Source: an uncultured Methylotenera sp.
GTDB taxonomy: Bacteria; Pseudomonadota; Gammaproteobacteria; Burkholderiales; Methylophilaceae
Assembly (NCBI RefSeq): GCF_946479685.1
Contig: NZ_CAMLGS010000002.1
Span: 37,528 to 101,527, forward strand
DNA: 64,000 bases
Direction of reading: 5' to 3'
Positions within the stretch are counted from its first letter, which is position 1, and the number at the start of each line of letters is the position of its first letter. Positions 27,101 to 37,469 of the stretch are shown one piece after another. The notes below the pieces were generated by a model. That model was not told the origin of the DNA. It saw only the letters and a list, made by a program, of their open reading frames with translations, and ran no database searches. A program made the position numbers and the translations under genes.

Positions 27101-29793
27101 TAAACACCACCCTGCGCATCCGCACCCTGAAACCGCTCAAACTGCAGCTTACGCTCAGGCAGCCTGAGCAGTGGGGTCACTTCACAATACATCAGTTCAG
27201 CGGCATCGCTAAAACGCGTCGCAGCTTCTCCGGCTTTAAGTTCCAGTGCAATGTCTTCAATCGACGTTTTCCAATGCTGTAACAAATGCGGCCAATCTAC
27301 AAAGTTTTGGGTAAAAGTCGGTTTACGCTTGCTTTGCTCAGCCTCAAAATTCACTTCCCCCACCCCACTAAACGTATGGTCGGCAATCTTCACCATGCCA
27401 AAATAAATACCGGTCACGGCTTCTGTATTTTCTGCATAAAAACTTGCATAGATTGGCAGCTGCGGCTCAGTAATGCGGTCTTCACCCCAGTTTTTGGTTT
27501 TAGGCGTCTGCCCGGTTTTATAGTCAATAAACTCCAAGCCACCGCTTTCCAGCTGATGCACCCGGTCAATTTTCAATGTCACTTCAATCCCACATATTTG
27601 TACGATTTTGCTTACTTCGCAGCCGATCATTTTAAATACCACGCCACGCTCTTTTTCATACTGCAGCCAATCACCAACCAGGTTAAAAAGCCGCTCATGC
27701 TCCAACTCAAGTATCGCCGCAGAGGCTACGTCTGTTTCTGCCGCAAACGCCTCTATCGTTAAGCTCACTGCCTGTTTTAACGCTAAGGTGAAGTCATCTG
27801 CGCTCATATCGCGTAAATCGGCAAAGTGGCGCTTAGTCCAAAACCGCTCCAGCACATCGTGCACCAGTGAGCCACGCATGATGTTATCTAAACCGCTGGT
27901 AGGGATTTTGAATGCCTTCGCGCCTAAGCGATATTGGTAAAACGCCCAAGCCGGGCAAATCGCCTGCGCTTTCAGCAAGCCAGTACCACCGGAAACATGG
28001 TCGCCCTCTTGCACAATCGGTGCCATGTGGTCATCCAGATGCACTAGCGTCTCATGCGCGTTAGCACTTAACTGCTCAGCCAGTGTTTGCGCCAAAGCGA
28101 CATCAGCGTCCAGCATCGAGATATTTTGCATCAATGGTGATGCACGCAGCAGACTCTCGCCTGAGGTGCGGCTACTGGAAAAGGTAAGCTGCCGTGCAGA
28201 ATGCATTAAACGCTGATGAATGGTTGCCGCAAACGTCGCCTGAATGCTGTCGTCGGCATTGGGTAAGCCTGCCGTGCGCTGAATAAACGCGGGTAACAAT
28301 GGATTGGGGCGAGCAGGTGGTGGCCAAATATGGTCATTCATATGCATGCACCAAATCGCATCGACTGGCGCGCTTAAGCCTTCCATAATCCCCAAGATCT
28401 GAATCGCCGGTGTTTGTTCGGTTTCTGGCTGAAACACCTGGTTGGTACATATCTGCTGCAAATAAGCCACCGCCTGATTCGCAGAAATTCGCCTGCCCAA
28501 TACGTCTAACTGAGCCAGTTGCTGCAATCCCTTTTGCCAGGCATTAATCGCCTGATACTCCAAACTGCTAATGGTGCGCTCACCTGGCCAGCGCATATGC
28601 TCTAGCAGCGTATCTAACACCTCGCCCCATTGTGCTGCATGTGCCAATTTGCTCGGCACCGCTGCCACCACTGCGTTCAGGTCTTGCAGTAGCTGTGTTA
28701 ATTTCAAGCCATCATCATGCTGCTTCTGTGCAAACGCAATAAAACTGGCCAGCGTAAACTGCGCAGGTAGCTTTTCACGCATCTTCGCGTCCAGCAGCGC
28801 ACGTGCGTCAGCTTCCTGCTGGCTGGCCGACCAGAATGGAGAAAGCAGCATGGCGGAAACATCAGCGTAAGCCAATTGGTAAGATGTCACCATGCGCAAT
28901 AAATGTAGCGCCGCCTGCACCACGGGCTGCTGCGCCAATGGCGTGCCTAAAGAGAAATTATAACGACGCGGCATTGCGGCCAAACTAGGGCGCATACTCT
29001 CAGGATACAACACATCATCCAGCAGGTTTGCCAGCTGGCTTCTTACCTCGCTCAAGCGTGGTGTCACTATCGCTAACACCGCATCGGGTTCTGCCGCTAA
29101 ATATTGTGCGGCCCATGCCACTGCGGCGCGACATTCTGCATCATCATTATCCAAGCATACATGCTGCGCATGTGCAGGCTGGTTGGCAATGGTGATGTAA
29201 TCTTCGACCTGCACGCCACGCTCGATTAAAATTTCACGCAAACGCTTTTCTTGTGGCGCAGTTTGGTCAAAACCGGCAAACGCAATTTTCGATGGCAACA
29301 CACTGTTCACATTAGCCAACTGAGCAAGCTGCCAATCTAGATAGCGCACACTTTCCAGTGCGTTTAACTCATTGCAGCGTGCCTGAAACGCTTGCTGCCA
29401 CAATAAAAACTGGCGCGTTTCTTCTGCCTGATGCTCGCGTGGCACATGCAGATGCCAGGCCACCACGTAGCGGTTGGCTTCCATCGCTGCTTTGGCTAAT
29501 CCTGAAACATCAAACAACTCACCAAACGCATTCTTTTTCAGCGACTGCGTAATCACCTCTTCCCACAGCAATTGCTCATTAAAACCGCTTAACGCATAAG
29601 GTGAACGCTGCGCGTCAATCTCGCCAATGAGCAGGCCTTCTTCAATTATGCGCTCCAGCCATTGCGATAAAGTCTGCACCTCTGGGCTATGCCACTGGCT
29701 TTGCGCTGCCTGCAAGTGTTGCTGTGCGATGTCGGTTTGAATGCTGCGCGCCAAACGAGCAGATGGGCAAAGGATAAGCGTGTTTAAAGTCAT
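27100..29793 (-). CDS. AddB-like PD-(D/E)XK nuclease (probable DNA repair protein, TIGR03623 type)
   Basis: 897 aa. The N-terminal half is a degenerate helicase-like domain that lacks a Walker A motif (TLILCPSARLARSIQ at the start). The C-terminal quarter is a RecB-family nuclease with GSLVHDVLERFW, EFIDYKTG (near 754) and PQLPIYA. AddB-class nucleases usually carry an Fe-S staple of four Cys: one before the nuclease and C-x2-C-x5-C at the C-terminus. Here the first is present (Cys in AICPAWAFYQYRL, about 613) but the C-terminal cluster reads LMYCEVTPLL, with Leu at both flanking Cys positions. The gene is the upstream cistron of the helicase gene. Confidence 0.88.
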   Translation of the reverse strand: MTLNTLILCPSARLARSIQTDIAQQHLQAAQSQWHSPEVQTLSQWLERIIEEGLLIGEIDAQRSPYALSGFNEQLLWEEVITQSLKKNAFGELFDVSGLAKAAMEANRYVVAWHLHVPREHQAEETRQFLLWQQAFQARCNELNALESVRYLDWQLAQLANVNSVLPSKIAFAGFDQTAPQEKRLREILIERGVQVEDYITIANQPAHAQHVCLDNDDAECRAAVAWAAQYLAAEPDAVLAIVTPRLSEVRSQLANLLDDVLYPESMRPSLAAMPRRYNFSLGTPLAQQPVVQAALHLLRMVTSYQLAYADVSAMLLSPFWSASQQEADARALLDAKMREKLPAQFTLASFIAFAQKQHDDGLKLTQLLQDLNAVVAAVPSKLAHAAQWGEVLDTLLEHMRWPGERTISSLEYQAINAWQKGLQQLAQLDVLGRRISANQAVAYLQQICTNQVFQPETEQTPAIQILGIMEGLSAPVDAIWCMHMNDHIWPPPARPNPLLPAFIQRTAGLPNADDSIQATFAATIHQRLMHSARQLTFSSSRTSGESLLRASPLMQNISMLDADVALAQTLAEQLSANAHETLVHLDDHMAPIVQEGDHVSGGTGLLKAQAICPAWAFYQYRLGAKAFKIPTSGLDNIMRGSLVHDVLERFWTKRHFADLRDMSADDFTLALKQAVSLTIEAFAAETDVASAAILELEHERLFNLVGDWLQYEKERGVVFKMIGCEVSKIVQICGIEVTLKIDRVHQLESGGLEFIDYKTGQTPKTKNWGEDRITEPQLPIYASFYAENTEAVTGIYFGMVKIADHTFSGVGEVNFEAEQSKRKPTFTQNFVDWPHLLQHWKTSIEDIALELKAGEAATRFSDAAELMYCEVTPLLRLPERKLQFERFQGADAQGGV

Positions 29794-29869
29794 TGCACAA
29801 TTCTATTGGATTATTTGTAATAGGCAAATAAAATAGCCGCACTCACAACCTAAAGTCTAAAATCCAACC

Positions 29870-30262
29870 ATGCTATCTCGACTAAAAAAAATAATGACTT
29901 TTTTCACTTTTTTGGTGCTGCTCCCCCTCGCACTTTTTGCGTTGTACACATGGGCATCATTAAGCTGGGTTTACTCTTCTGGCGAGCGTGCGGGCTACGT
30001 ACAAAAGCTTTCGCAAAAAGGTTGGGTTTGCAAAACTTATGAAGGTGAACTGATTTTAGTTTCCATGCCAGGCACCCAGGCAGAAAAATTTGCTTTTACC
30101 GTCAGGGATGCCAGCGTTGCCCAAAAAATCAACACAACCGTTGGCGAGCGCGTGCGTCTAATCTACGAAGAGCATAAAGGGGTGCCAACTACCTGCTTTG
30201 GCGAAACCAGCTTTTATGTCAAAGATGTGCAATTATTAGACGAATCTAAAGCGAGCAACTAG
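29870..30262 (+). CDS. Small membrane-anchored protein of unknown function
   Basis: 130 aa. A basic N-terminus (MLSRLKKIM) precedes one strong hydrophobic helix (about 9-30) with no lipobox, so it is probably an inner-membrane anchor with the rest in the periplasm. The soluble part has only two Cys (54 and 109), which could form a disulfide. GWVCKTYEGEL and TVGERVRLIYEEHKG are the most distinctive stretches. I do not recognise a named family. It is divergent from the AddB-like gene and sits 7 bp before greB, so it is probably co-transcribed with greB, although the two functions have no evident link. Confidence 0.75.
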   Translation: MLSRLKKIMTFFTFLVLLPLALFALYTWASLSWVYSSGERAGYVQKLSQKGWVCKTYEGELILVSMPGTQAEKFAFTVRDASVAQKINTTVGERVRLIYEEHKGVPTTCFGETSFYVKDVQLLDESKASN

Positions 30263-30269
30263 TTACCTC

Positions 30270-30764
30270 ATGGCCGCTACCGACGAAAAGAACTACATCA
30301 CCCCTGAAGGCTTTGAGGCTCTCAAGGCAGAGTTCCATCAGCTTTATAAAGTGGAACGTCCAGAAATCGTGCGCACCGTGTCGTGGGCTGCCGGTAACGG
30401 CGACCGCAGTGAGAATGGCGACTACATTTACGGCAAACGCCGCTTACGCCAAATCGATAGCCGCTGCCGCCATTTAATGCGCCGCATGGATTTAGCTGAA
30501 ATCGTAGATGCAAGCCTGCAACAGCATCTGGAAAAAGTATATTTTGGCGCCTGGGTCACGCTATACAACTTGGATGATGACACCGAACATACCTATCGCA
30601 TCGTAGGTAAAGACGAGCTAGAGCCCAGCAAAGGCTATATCAGCTGGGTATCGCCTTTGGCAAAGTCTCTATTGGGCAAGTCTATTGGTGACACGGTACG
30701 CGCCAGCACACCCAAAGGCGAAGCCAGTTTTGAAATTATCGAGATTAAATATCAACAGCCATGA
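30270..30764 (+). CDS. greB: Transcript cleavage factor GreB
   Basis: 164 aa. The N-terminal coiled-coil (YITPEGFEALKAEFHQLYKVERPEIV) carries the tip acidic motif NGDRSENGDYIYGKRRLRQID, which places Asp and Glu in the RNA polymerase active site. The C-terminal FKBP-like domain follows (VGKDELEPSKGYISWVSPLAKSLLGK). The GDRSENGDYIYGK pattern is the GreB rather than GreA form. GreB rescues backtracked RNA polymerase by stimulating RNA cleavage. Its stop codon overlaps the start of the next gene by 4 bp. Confidence 0.96.
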   Translation: MAATDEKNYITPEGFEALKAEFHQLYKVERPEIVRTVSWAAGNGDRSENGDYIYGKRRLRQIDSRCRHLMRRMDLAEIVDASLQQHLEKVYFGAWVTLYNLDDDTEHTYRIVGKDELEPSKGYISWVSPLAKSLLGKSIGDTVRASTPKGEASFEIIEIKYQQP

Positions 30765-31111
30765 GCTACCTCATTATTAAATATCTGCTGACGGCGCTGG
30801 CCATTGTGGTCATTACTGAAGCCGCCAAACTTAACGATAAGCTGGGCGGCTTGGTAGCCGCGCTGCCGTTGATTACCATCATTAGCCTGATTTGGCTGTA
30901 TATCGAACAACAGCCCACCAGTAAAATTGCCAACCATGCTTACTACACGTTTTGGTATGTCATCCCTACCCTGCCTATGTTCCCGGTATTTGCATGGATG
31001 CTGCCAAAATTCGGGTTCTGGCCCACACTATTGACCTGCATCGTACTTACGGCAGTGTTGTTCTACGGTTATGCGCAACTGCTCAAACTCTTCAATATTC
31101 ACTTGCTGTAA
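30761..31111 (+). CDS. Four-helix membrane protein, DUF3147-like
   Basis: 116 aa, nearly all hydrophobic, with about four predicted membrane helices (near 5-22, 28-46, 58-80 and 86-110). The block GGLVAALPLITIISLIWLY and the YTFWYVIPTLPMF stretch match what I know of the DUF3147 family of small inner-membrane proteins, but no function is established. The ATG overlaps the greB stop (ATGA), so it is translationally coupled. earP begins 6 bp downstream. Confidence 0.82.
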   Translation: MSYLIIKYLLTALAIVVITEAAKLNDKLGGLVAALPLITIISLIWLYIEQQPTSKIANHAYYTFWYVIPTLPMFPVFAWMLPKFGFWPTLLTCIVLTAVLFYGYAQLLKLFNIHLL

Positions 31112-31117
31112 CTGCGC

Positions 31118-32254
31118 ATGGCAAACCATCAGCATTGGGATATCTTCTGCAAAATCGTCGATAACTTTGGCGACATCGGCGTCTGCTGGCGCTTGGCGAA
31201 ACAGCTACACAGCGAACACCAGCTAACAATCCGCCTGTATATTGATGACCTGCAAGTTGCCAAGCAGCTGATTCCAACCATTGATACCACACTACAGCAG
31301 CAAACCATCCAAAATATCTGCATCATTGCATGGCATGCAGATACCCAGTTCCCGCCTGCTGCCCCTGTGGTGATTGAAAGCTTTGCCTGCGAGTTACCGC
31401 AAGCCTACCTCACCACCATGCAGCCGAGCACCGTTTGGATTAACTTGGAGTATCTATCGGCTGAAAATTGGGTGGATGACTTTCACGCCAACAGCTCAAA
31501 ACGCGGCGCGTTAACCCGTCACTTTTTCTTCCCAGGCTTTACGCCTAGCACCGGCGGCTTGTTGCGAGAACAAGATATTGTTAAGCAACAGCTAACCCTA
31601 GCAGCTCCACAGCAACAGGAGTTTTGGACGAGCCTAGGGTTAACACCCAACTCACATTTAAAAGTCTCTTTATTCAGCTACCCGCATGCGCCGATTGCTG
31701 GTTTATTATCAGCAATGGCACAATCTAACCAACCCATCAACTGCTACGTGCCAGCCAGCAGCATTTTACCTAAGGTGGCTGATTTCTTTGAGCAAGCCAC
31801 GCTACACATCGGCGACACACTGACCGAACAAAACCTTACCCTGCATGTGATTCCGTTTTTAAGCCAAGATGGCTACGACCAGCTGCTCGGCAACTGTGAC
31901 ATTAACTTTGTACGCGGTGAAGATAGCTGGATACGTGCCATTTGGGCCGGCAAGCCATTTATCTGGCAGCCATATTTACAAACAGAACAAACCCACATTA
32001 AAAAACTGCATGCATTTTTAGATTTATTTTATGCAGAATGCACCTCCGCGACCAAGGCCGCTGCATACAACCTGCATAACGCATGGCAATCCGAACAAGT
32101 CACAAACGCAGCATGGCACGATTATCTAAACCAGCTTACAGCGCTGAAAAGCTATCACGCACAGCAAACCAATGCACTGGCACAGCAAACTGACCTAGCC
32201 ACTAAGTTGGTGATTTTTAGTGAAAAAATCATCAAAAATATCGCAGAAAAATAA
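31118..32254 (+). CDS. earP: EF-P arginine rhamnosyltransferase EarP
   Basis: 378 aa. EarP transfers rhamnose from dTDP-rhamnose to Arg32 of EF-P and thereby activates it. The family N-terminus WDIFCKIVDNFGDIGVCWRLAKQL is present, with the two catalytic-region Asp at 15 and 19 (Asp13 and Asp17 in the studied Pseudomonas enzyme). The donor-binding C-terminal block NFVRGEDSWIRAIWAGKPFIWQPY carries the conserved Glu268. The fold is GT-B. The efp gene follows directly and encodes Arg at position 32, which fits the pairing. The stop codon sits in a 16-bp-spaced duplication. Confidence 0.96.
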   Translation: MANHQHWDIFCKIVDNFGDIGVCWRLAKQLHSEHQLTIRLYIDDLQVAKQLIPTIDTTLQQQTIQNICIIAWHADTQFPPAAPVVIESFACELPQAYLTTMQPSTVWINLEYLSAENWVDDFHANSSKRGALTRHFFFPGFTPSTGGLLREQDIVKQQLTLAAPQQQEFWTSLGLTPNSHLKVSLFSYPHAPIAGLLSAMAQSNQPINCYVPASSILPKVADFFEQATLHIGDTLTEQNLTLHVIPFLSQDGYDQLLGNCDINFVRGEDSWIRAIWAGKPFIWQPYLQTEQTHIKKLHAFLDLFYAECTSATKAAAYNLHNAWQSEQVTNAAWHDYLNQLTALKSYHAQQTNALAQQTDLATKLVIFSEKIIKNIAEK

Positions 32255-32276
32255 CATCCAGGATAAATAACATCCA
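32249..32276. repeat. Direct repeat over the earP stop codon
   Basis: AAATAACATCCA occurs at 32249-32260 and again at 32265-32276, 16 bp apart. The first copy contains the earP TAA stop codon. The second lies in the likely -35 region of efp. Confidence 0.6.
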
Positions 32277-32288
32277 AGAAAAATGAGG

Positions 32289-32294
32289 TATAAT
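32289..32294 (+). promoter_or_regulatory. Candidate -10 element of efp
   Basis: A perfect TATAAT hexamer lies 37 bp before the efp ATG and 35 bp after the earP stop. No strong -35 hexamer is visible 17 bp upstream, so this is a moderate candidate for an efp-specific promoter within the earP-efp unit. Confidence 0.45.
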
Positions 32295-32330
32295 GCGCGA
32301 TTTTACGCATTTAGAATCGAAGGATCCCCT

Positions 32331-32891
32331 ATGAAAACAGCACAAGAACTCCGCGCCGGTAACGTGATTATGGTGGATAACGTTCCACTAGTCGTAGTAA
32401 AAGCAGAATACAACAAGTCAGGCCGTAGCACTGCCGTTGTTAAAATGAAATTCAAAAACTTACTGACAGAAGCACCTAGCGAAAGCATCTACGGCGCTGG
32501 CGATAAGTTTGACGTAATCGTACTTGAGAAAAAAGAAGTAACCTACTCATACTTTGCTGACCCAACCTACGTATTCATGGATGCAGAATACAACCAATAC
32601 GATGTAGACGCAGAGTTCATGGAAGATGCATTACCATACTTGGAAGACGGCATGCCTGCTGACTTGCGTTTCTACGATGGCAAAGCAATCACTGTTGAAT
32701 TACCAACAACAGTGGTACGTGAAGTGACTTACACTGAGCCAGCTGTTAAAGGCGACACCTCAGGTAAAGTTATGAAACCAGCTAAAATCGCATCAGGTTT
32801 TGAGATTTCAGTACCTTTATTCTGTGCACAAGGCGACAAAATTGAGATCGACACACGTACTGGTGAATACCGTAACCGTGTAATGAAATAA
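32331..32891 (+). CDS. efp: Translation elongation factor P
   Basis: 186 aa. I choose the ATG at 32331, preceded by an AAGGA ribosome-binding site 6 nt upstream, rather than the ATG at 32283, because family members begin [11 protein letters not shown]. The tip of domain I reads [12 protein letters not shown] and puts Arg at position 32, the residue modified by EarP; Lys-type EF-P (EpmA substrate) would have Lys here. The OB domains II and III are complete, ending in [15 protein letters not shown] rescues ribosomes stalled at polyproline. A strong intrinsic terminator follows. Confidence 0.98.
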   Translation: MKTAQELRAGNVIMVDNVPLVVVKAEYNKSGRSTAVVKMKFKNLLTEAPSESIYGAGDKFDVIVLEKKEVTYSYFADPTYVFMDAEYNQYDVDAEFMEDALPYLEDGMPADLRFYDGKAITVELPTTVVREVTYTEPAVKGDTSGKVMKPAKIASGFEISVPLFCAQGDKIEIDTRTGEYRNRVMK

Positions 32892-32940
32892 TTTTTCAGC
32901 TATCTCTAGTTAGAAATGAGATAGCAAAAAAATTTGAAAA

Positions 32941-32964
32941 GGGAGCAACTCGCTCCCTTTTTTT
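32941..32964 (+). terminator. Intrinsic terminator after efp
   Basis: GGGAGC (32941-32946) pairs with GCTCCC (32952-32957) across a 5-nt loop, followed by seven T. An additional 8-bp hairpin (32899-32906 with 32918-32925) lies between it and the efp stop codon. Confidence 0.9.
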
Positions 32965-33033
32965 ATGACTAAGCTAAAGCAAATAGCGTTAATATAGTCA
33001 TCACAATAAGTAAAAAAGTCATGGGGATACAAA

Positions 33034-33705
33034 ATGAATGACAAACAATTGGTCGCAGTACGTGCTGCTCAGTACGTACAAAACGGCATGCTGGTTGGCT
33101 TAGGCACTGGCTCAACAGCAAATTACTTTATTGAAGAACTCGCCAGACTCACACGTGAGCAAGGTTTACGATGTACCACCATTGCCAGCTCTACCATTAG
33201 CGCACAAAAGGCGCAGTCCTTACAGTTACCTATCGTGGCGCTAGATCATGTGTCAAGCATAGACCTCTATGTTGATGGTGCAGATGAGATTACGCCCGAC
33301 AACACTCTGTTAAAAGGCCGTGGTAGTGATTTGGTCAAAGAGAAGCTATTAGCCAAGGCAGCCTCGCAATTTATTGCAGTAGCCGATGCAAGCAAACTCG
33401 TACAGCGTATTGGACAAAACTTCACCATCCCTATCGAAGTCATCCCCTTTGCCTGGCAATTAGCTAAAAAGAACCTGGAAGCACTAGGTGGCGTAGGCGA
33501 ACTACGTCCCAATGCCGCAAAAGACGGCTTCTGGATTACCTCGCACGGCAGCTATGTGCTGGATATGAAGTTTGATGCCAACATCGATGCCAACACGCTG
33601 AATGCTATGCTGAACAATACCCCAGGCGTGGTGGAACATGGCATTTTCTACCAACTCGCCGATACCATACTAATCGCCCAAGATGGCGTGGTGAGTGAGC
33701 GCTAA
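33034..33705 (+). CDS. rpiA: Ribose-5-phosphate isomerase A
   Basis: 223 aa (E. coli 219). Substrate-binding signatures are intact: GLGTGSTANYFIEEL near residue 21, DGADEITPDNTLLKGRG near 82 with the catalytic Asp, Glu and Lys, and the C-terminal PGVVEHGIF. It interconverts ribose-5-phosphate and ribulose-5-phosphate, which feeds the pentose phosphate pathway and, in ribulose-monophosphate methylotrophs, the regeneration of ribulose-5-phosphate. The efp terminator precedes it, so it likely starts a new transcript shared with the MltF-like gene 2 bp downstream. Confidence 0.97.
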   Translation: MNDKQLVAVRAAQYVQNGMLVGLGTGSTANYFIEELARLTREQGLRCTTIASSTISAQKAQSLQLPIVALDHVSSIDLYVDGADEITPDNTLLKGRGSDLVKEKLLAKAASQFIAVADASKLVQRIGQNFTIPIEVIPFAWQLAKKNLEALGGVGELRPNAAKDGFWITSHGSYVLDMKFDANIDANTLNAMLNNTPGVVEHGIFYQLADTILIAQDGVVSER

Positions 33706-33707
33706 GT

Positions 33708-35135
33708 TTGCTAGCCCTCGTACAAAATAAGCGCTGGTTACGTTTATTCACACTAGCATTGCTATGTGTGTGCTTTGTTGGCTGTAAACCTAAACAAGAG
33801 GGCGAGCGCACGCTCGCCATCGACGCTAAGAAAAAAGAAATTGTCTTTGTTACACACAATGGCCCTACCACCTATTATCTAAACAGTGACAACCAGCCGG
33901 CGGGTATTGAATACGACCTAGCCACGCAGTTTGTACAAGACTACTACCCTGAATATAAAATTCGCTTTGTGCTCGTTAACAGCATTAGTGAAGTGATTCC
34001 AAGCCTGCTCAAAGGAAAAGCGCACATTGCCGCAGCCAGCCTGAGTGTCACACATCTGCGCGAGCATCTGGTGTTATTTTCAACGCCTTATCAAGAAACG
34101 CAGCAGCAGCTCATTTTTAACTCTGAAATCAACAAAGAGCCGGATGGCGTCACCGACATTATTGGCAAAACACTTGCCGTACCGGAAGGCACAAGTTACG
34201 AAGAGCACTTGGCTGTTTTACAGAAAAAAAATAACGCTCTCAAATGGCAAAGTGTAAAACGCACCAATACAGAATCGTTAATAGAAGAAGTAGCAGACGG
34301 CTTGCTGGACTACACCATTGCAGACAGCCACCTGGCAGCGTTAATGCAGAACTATCACCCAAATCTTGGTATCGCTATGCCGATTGGCCCTGGCGATAAA
34401 ATTGCATGGGCGATGTCCAAAAACTCTGACCGAAAAATGCTGGCTAATATCAATCAGTTTTTTGAGAAAATCAAAAAAGACGGCACATTACGTAATTTAT
34501 TAGACCGCTATTACGGTCACAATAACCGCCTGAACTCGTCAGACATCACCACATTTCTTGAGCGTACCGATAGCTTGCTGCCCAAGTACATACACCTATT
34601 TAAACAGGCGCAGGACATTACCGGTATAGATTGGCGCTTACTGGCTGCTGTCAGCTATCGAGAATCACACTGGGACACCTACAATACCTCACCTACCAAT
34701 GTACGCGGGCTGATGATGCTCACAGAAGGTACGGCAGACCTGATGGGCGTGACCGACAGGCTAGATCCCAAACAAAGCATACCAGCAGGTGCTAAATACC
34801 TGCTAAAACTCATCGACACCGTGCCAGAGCGCATACCTGAGCCGGACAGAACCTATATGGCGCTTGCCTCTTACAATATCGGCTACGCACACGTAGAAGA
34901 CGCCCGTGTACTAGCCAAGCGCCTGAAATTGAACCCAGATAGCTGGGCCGATATTAAAAAGACCTTGGTCTTACTTAAAAATCCTGATTACTACACCACC
35001 CTAAAATATGGATATGCCAGCGGTGGCGCACCTGTCATTTTTGTGGAATCAGTGCGCAGCTATCAACGCATTCTGGAAAAGCATCAACCTAGCCATAACC
35101 CACAATTCGATGCATTTAAGATTGCGCGCAATTAA
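33708..35135 (+). CDS. mltF: MltF-like membrane-bound lytic murein transglycosylase
   Basis: 475 aa. A short signal peptide ends in the lipobox FVGC, so this is a predicted outer-membrane lipoprotein. Residues about 45-265 form a periplasmic solute-binding (SBP_bac_3) domain that acts as a regulatory module in MltF. Residues about 295-440 form an SLT goose-lysozyme-like domain with the catalytic Glu319 in SYRESHWD and the family block GLMMLT. This two-domain order defines MltF. The start is a TTG 2 bp after the rpiA stop, without a good Shine-Dalgarno, suggesting translational coupling; no ATG lies before the signal peptide. Confidence 0.92.
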   Translation: MLALVQNKRWLRLFTLALLCVCFVGCKPKQEGERTLAIDAKKKEIVFVTHNGPTTYYLNSDNQPAGIEYDLATQFVQDYYPEYKIRFVLVNSISEVIPSLLKGKAHIAAASLSVTHLREHLVLFSTPYQETQQQLIFNSEINKEPDGVTDIIGKTLAVPEGTSYEEHLAVLQKKNNALKWQSVKRTNTESLIEEVADGLLDYTIADSHLAALMQNYHPNLGIAMPIGPGDKIAWAMSKNSDRKMLANINQFFEKIKKDGTLRNLLDRYYGHNNRLNSSDITTFLERTDSLLPKYIHLFKQAQDITGIDWRLLAAVSYRESHWDTYNTSPTNVRGLMMLTEGTADLMGVTDRLDPKQSIPAGAKYLLKLIDTVPERIPEPDRTYMALASYNIGYAHVEDARVLAKRLKLNPDSWADIKKTLVLLKNPDYYTTLKYGYASGGAPVIFVESVRSYQRILEKHQPSHNPQFDAFKIARN

Positions 35136-35159
35136 GTGCTGCAGCGCAGCATAATCACA

Positions 35160-35191
35160 ATTAGTAAAACTGCTAATTAGTAAAATTGCTA
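35160..35191. repeat. 16-bp tandem duplication over the EamA gene stop codon
   Basis: Two adjacent 16-bp copies (35160-35175 and 35176-35191) share all but one base and begin ATTAGTAAAA. The right copy contains the stop codon (TAG on the minus strand) of the gene at 35189-36058. Confidence 0.75.
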
Positions 35192-36058
35192 GTGCATTAA
35201 CACCAACAGACTGCCGGCCATCATCACTAAACTTGCCAGCAGCTTTCTGGCGATATCTTTCTCATTAAATACGCGGTAGCCTATCAGCACCTGCAGCACC
35301 ATACCCAATTGAAACAATGCCAGTGCATAAGCCACCAGCATATTAGCAAGCAACAGCAAGGTAAAGTACTGCATGGCAAACACCATCGCCCCGATCAGGG
35401 TAATGCTGTACAGGTGCTGTTTAGTGGTCTTAATTTGCTCAGCTAAGCTACTGGGCAGAAAGAAATAGTTACTCAATAGCACCAATGGCAAGCCAATCAG
35501 CGACCAAAACACCATGGTCTCCAGCACACCGCCAGCCACTGATTTTTTAAGGAAAACCGTTCCCACAGAAAATAGGAATATCGATAAGAAACGTGCCTGT
35601 ACACCTTTATCGCGTAACAAGCCGCCTATTTTATTGGTTTGGTTAGTTACGGTAGGTGGCATCAAAAAGAAGCTGCCGACAATAATCAGCAGTACACCTG
35701 ACAAACCTTGCGCACTTGGCACTTCATTCAGAAACAACACGGCCAGCAGCATGGAGGCCACGACTTTATATGCATTGAGCGGACCAAACACCGACAAATC
35801 GGTTTTGGATAACGACAATACTAAAAACATCCAGCCAGCTACGTCAAATAACGATGCCAGCCATATGTTTGCCCAAAAATCATAACTCAGACTACTAAAC
35901 TCAATAAAGAGCAGCAAAGGCGCAGCCAATACCCCTAACACTAGGTAAGTTGCTGCAACGATATAAAACGGGTGCAAGCCATGTTGCGCCAATTTCTTTT
36001 GATAGACAGTGGACGCCAGCGAAAACATCAGGCGCCCAAATACATAGACCAGTTCCAC
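35189..36058 (-). CDS. EamA/DMT-type membrane transporter
   Basis: 289 aa with about ten hydrophobic helices arranged as two halves of five, the typical drug/metabolite transporter layout. The block LFDVAGWMFLVLSLSKTDLSVFGPLNAYKVV (about 65-96) and the later LLANMLVAYALALFQLG repeat show the EamA internal duplication. The start is GTG at 36058; an in-frame stop lies not far upstream, so no longer ORF is possible. The substrate cannot be inferred; family members export amino acids, purines or other metabolites. It lies 30 bp downstream of serS on the same strand. Confidence 0.85.
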   Translation of the reverse strand: MELVYVFGRLMFSLASTVYQKKLAQHGLHPFYIVAATYLVLGVLAAPLLLFIEFSSLSYDFWANIWLASLFDVAGWMFLVLSLSKTDLSVFGPLNAYKVVASMLLAVLFLNEVPSAQGLSGVLLIIVGSFFLMPPTVTNQTNKIGGLLRDKGVQARFLSIFLFSVGTVFLKKSVAGGVLETMVFWSLIGLPLVLLSNYFFLPSSLAEQIKTTKQHLYSITLIGAMVFAMQYFTLLLLANMLVAYALALFQLGMVLQVLIGYRVFNEKDIARKLLASLVMMAGSLLVLMH

Positions 36059-36088
36059 TAAACTGCAATATCTGCATCACCGAACAAT

Positions 36089-37363
<1,275 letters not shown>

Positions 37364-37469
37364 TTAAATCCCTTAATTTTTATTCTGTTGCATGCTCATC
37401 CACCTTATCAATCGCTCTATTTAGGAAGGCAATCTTTAAAGGTTCAACACTGAACGTGTGACGGGCTGC

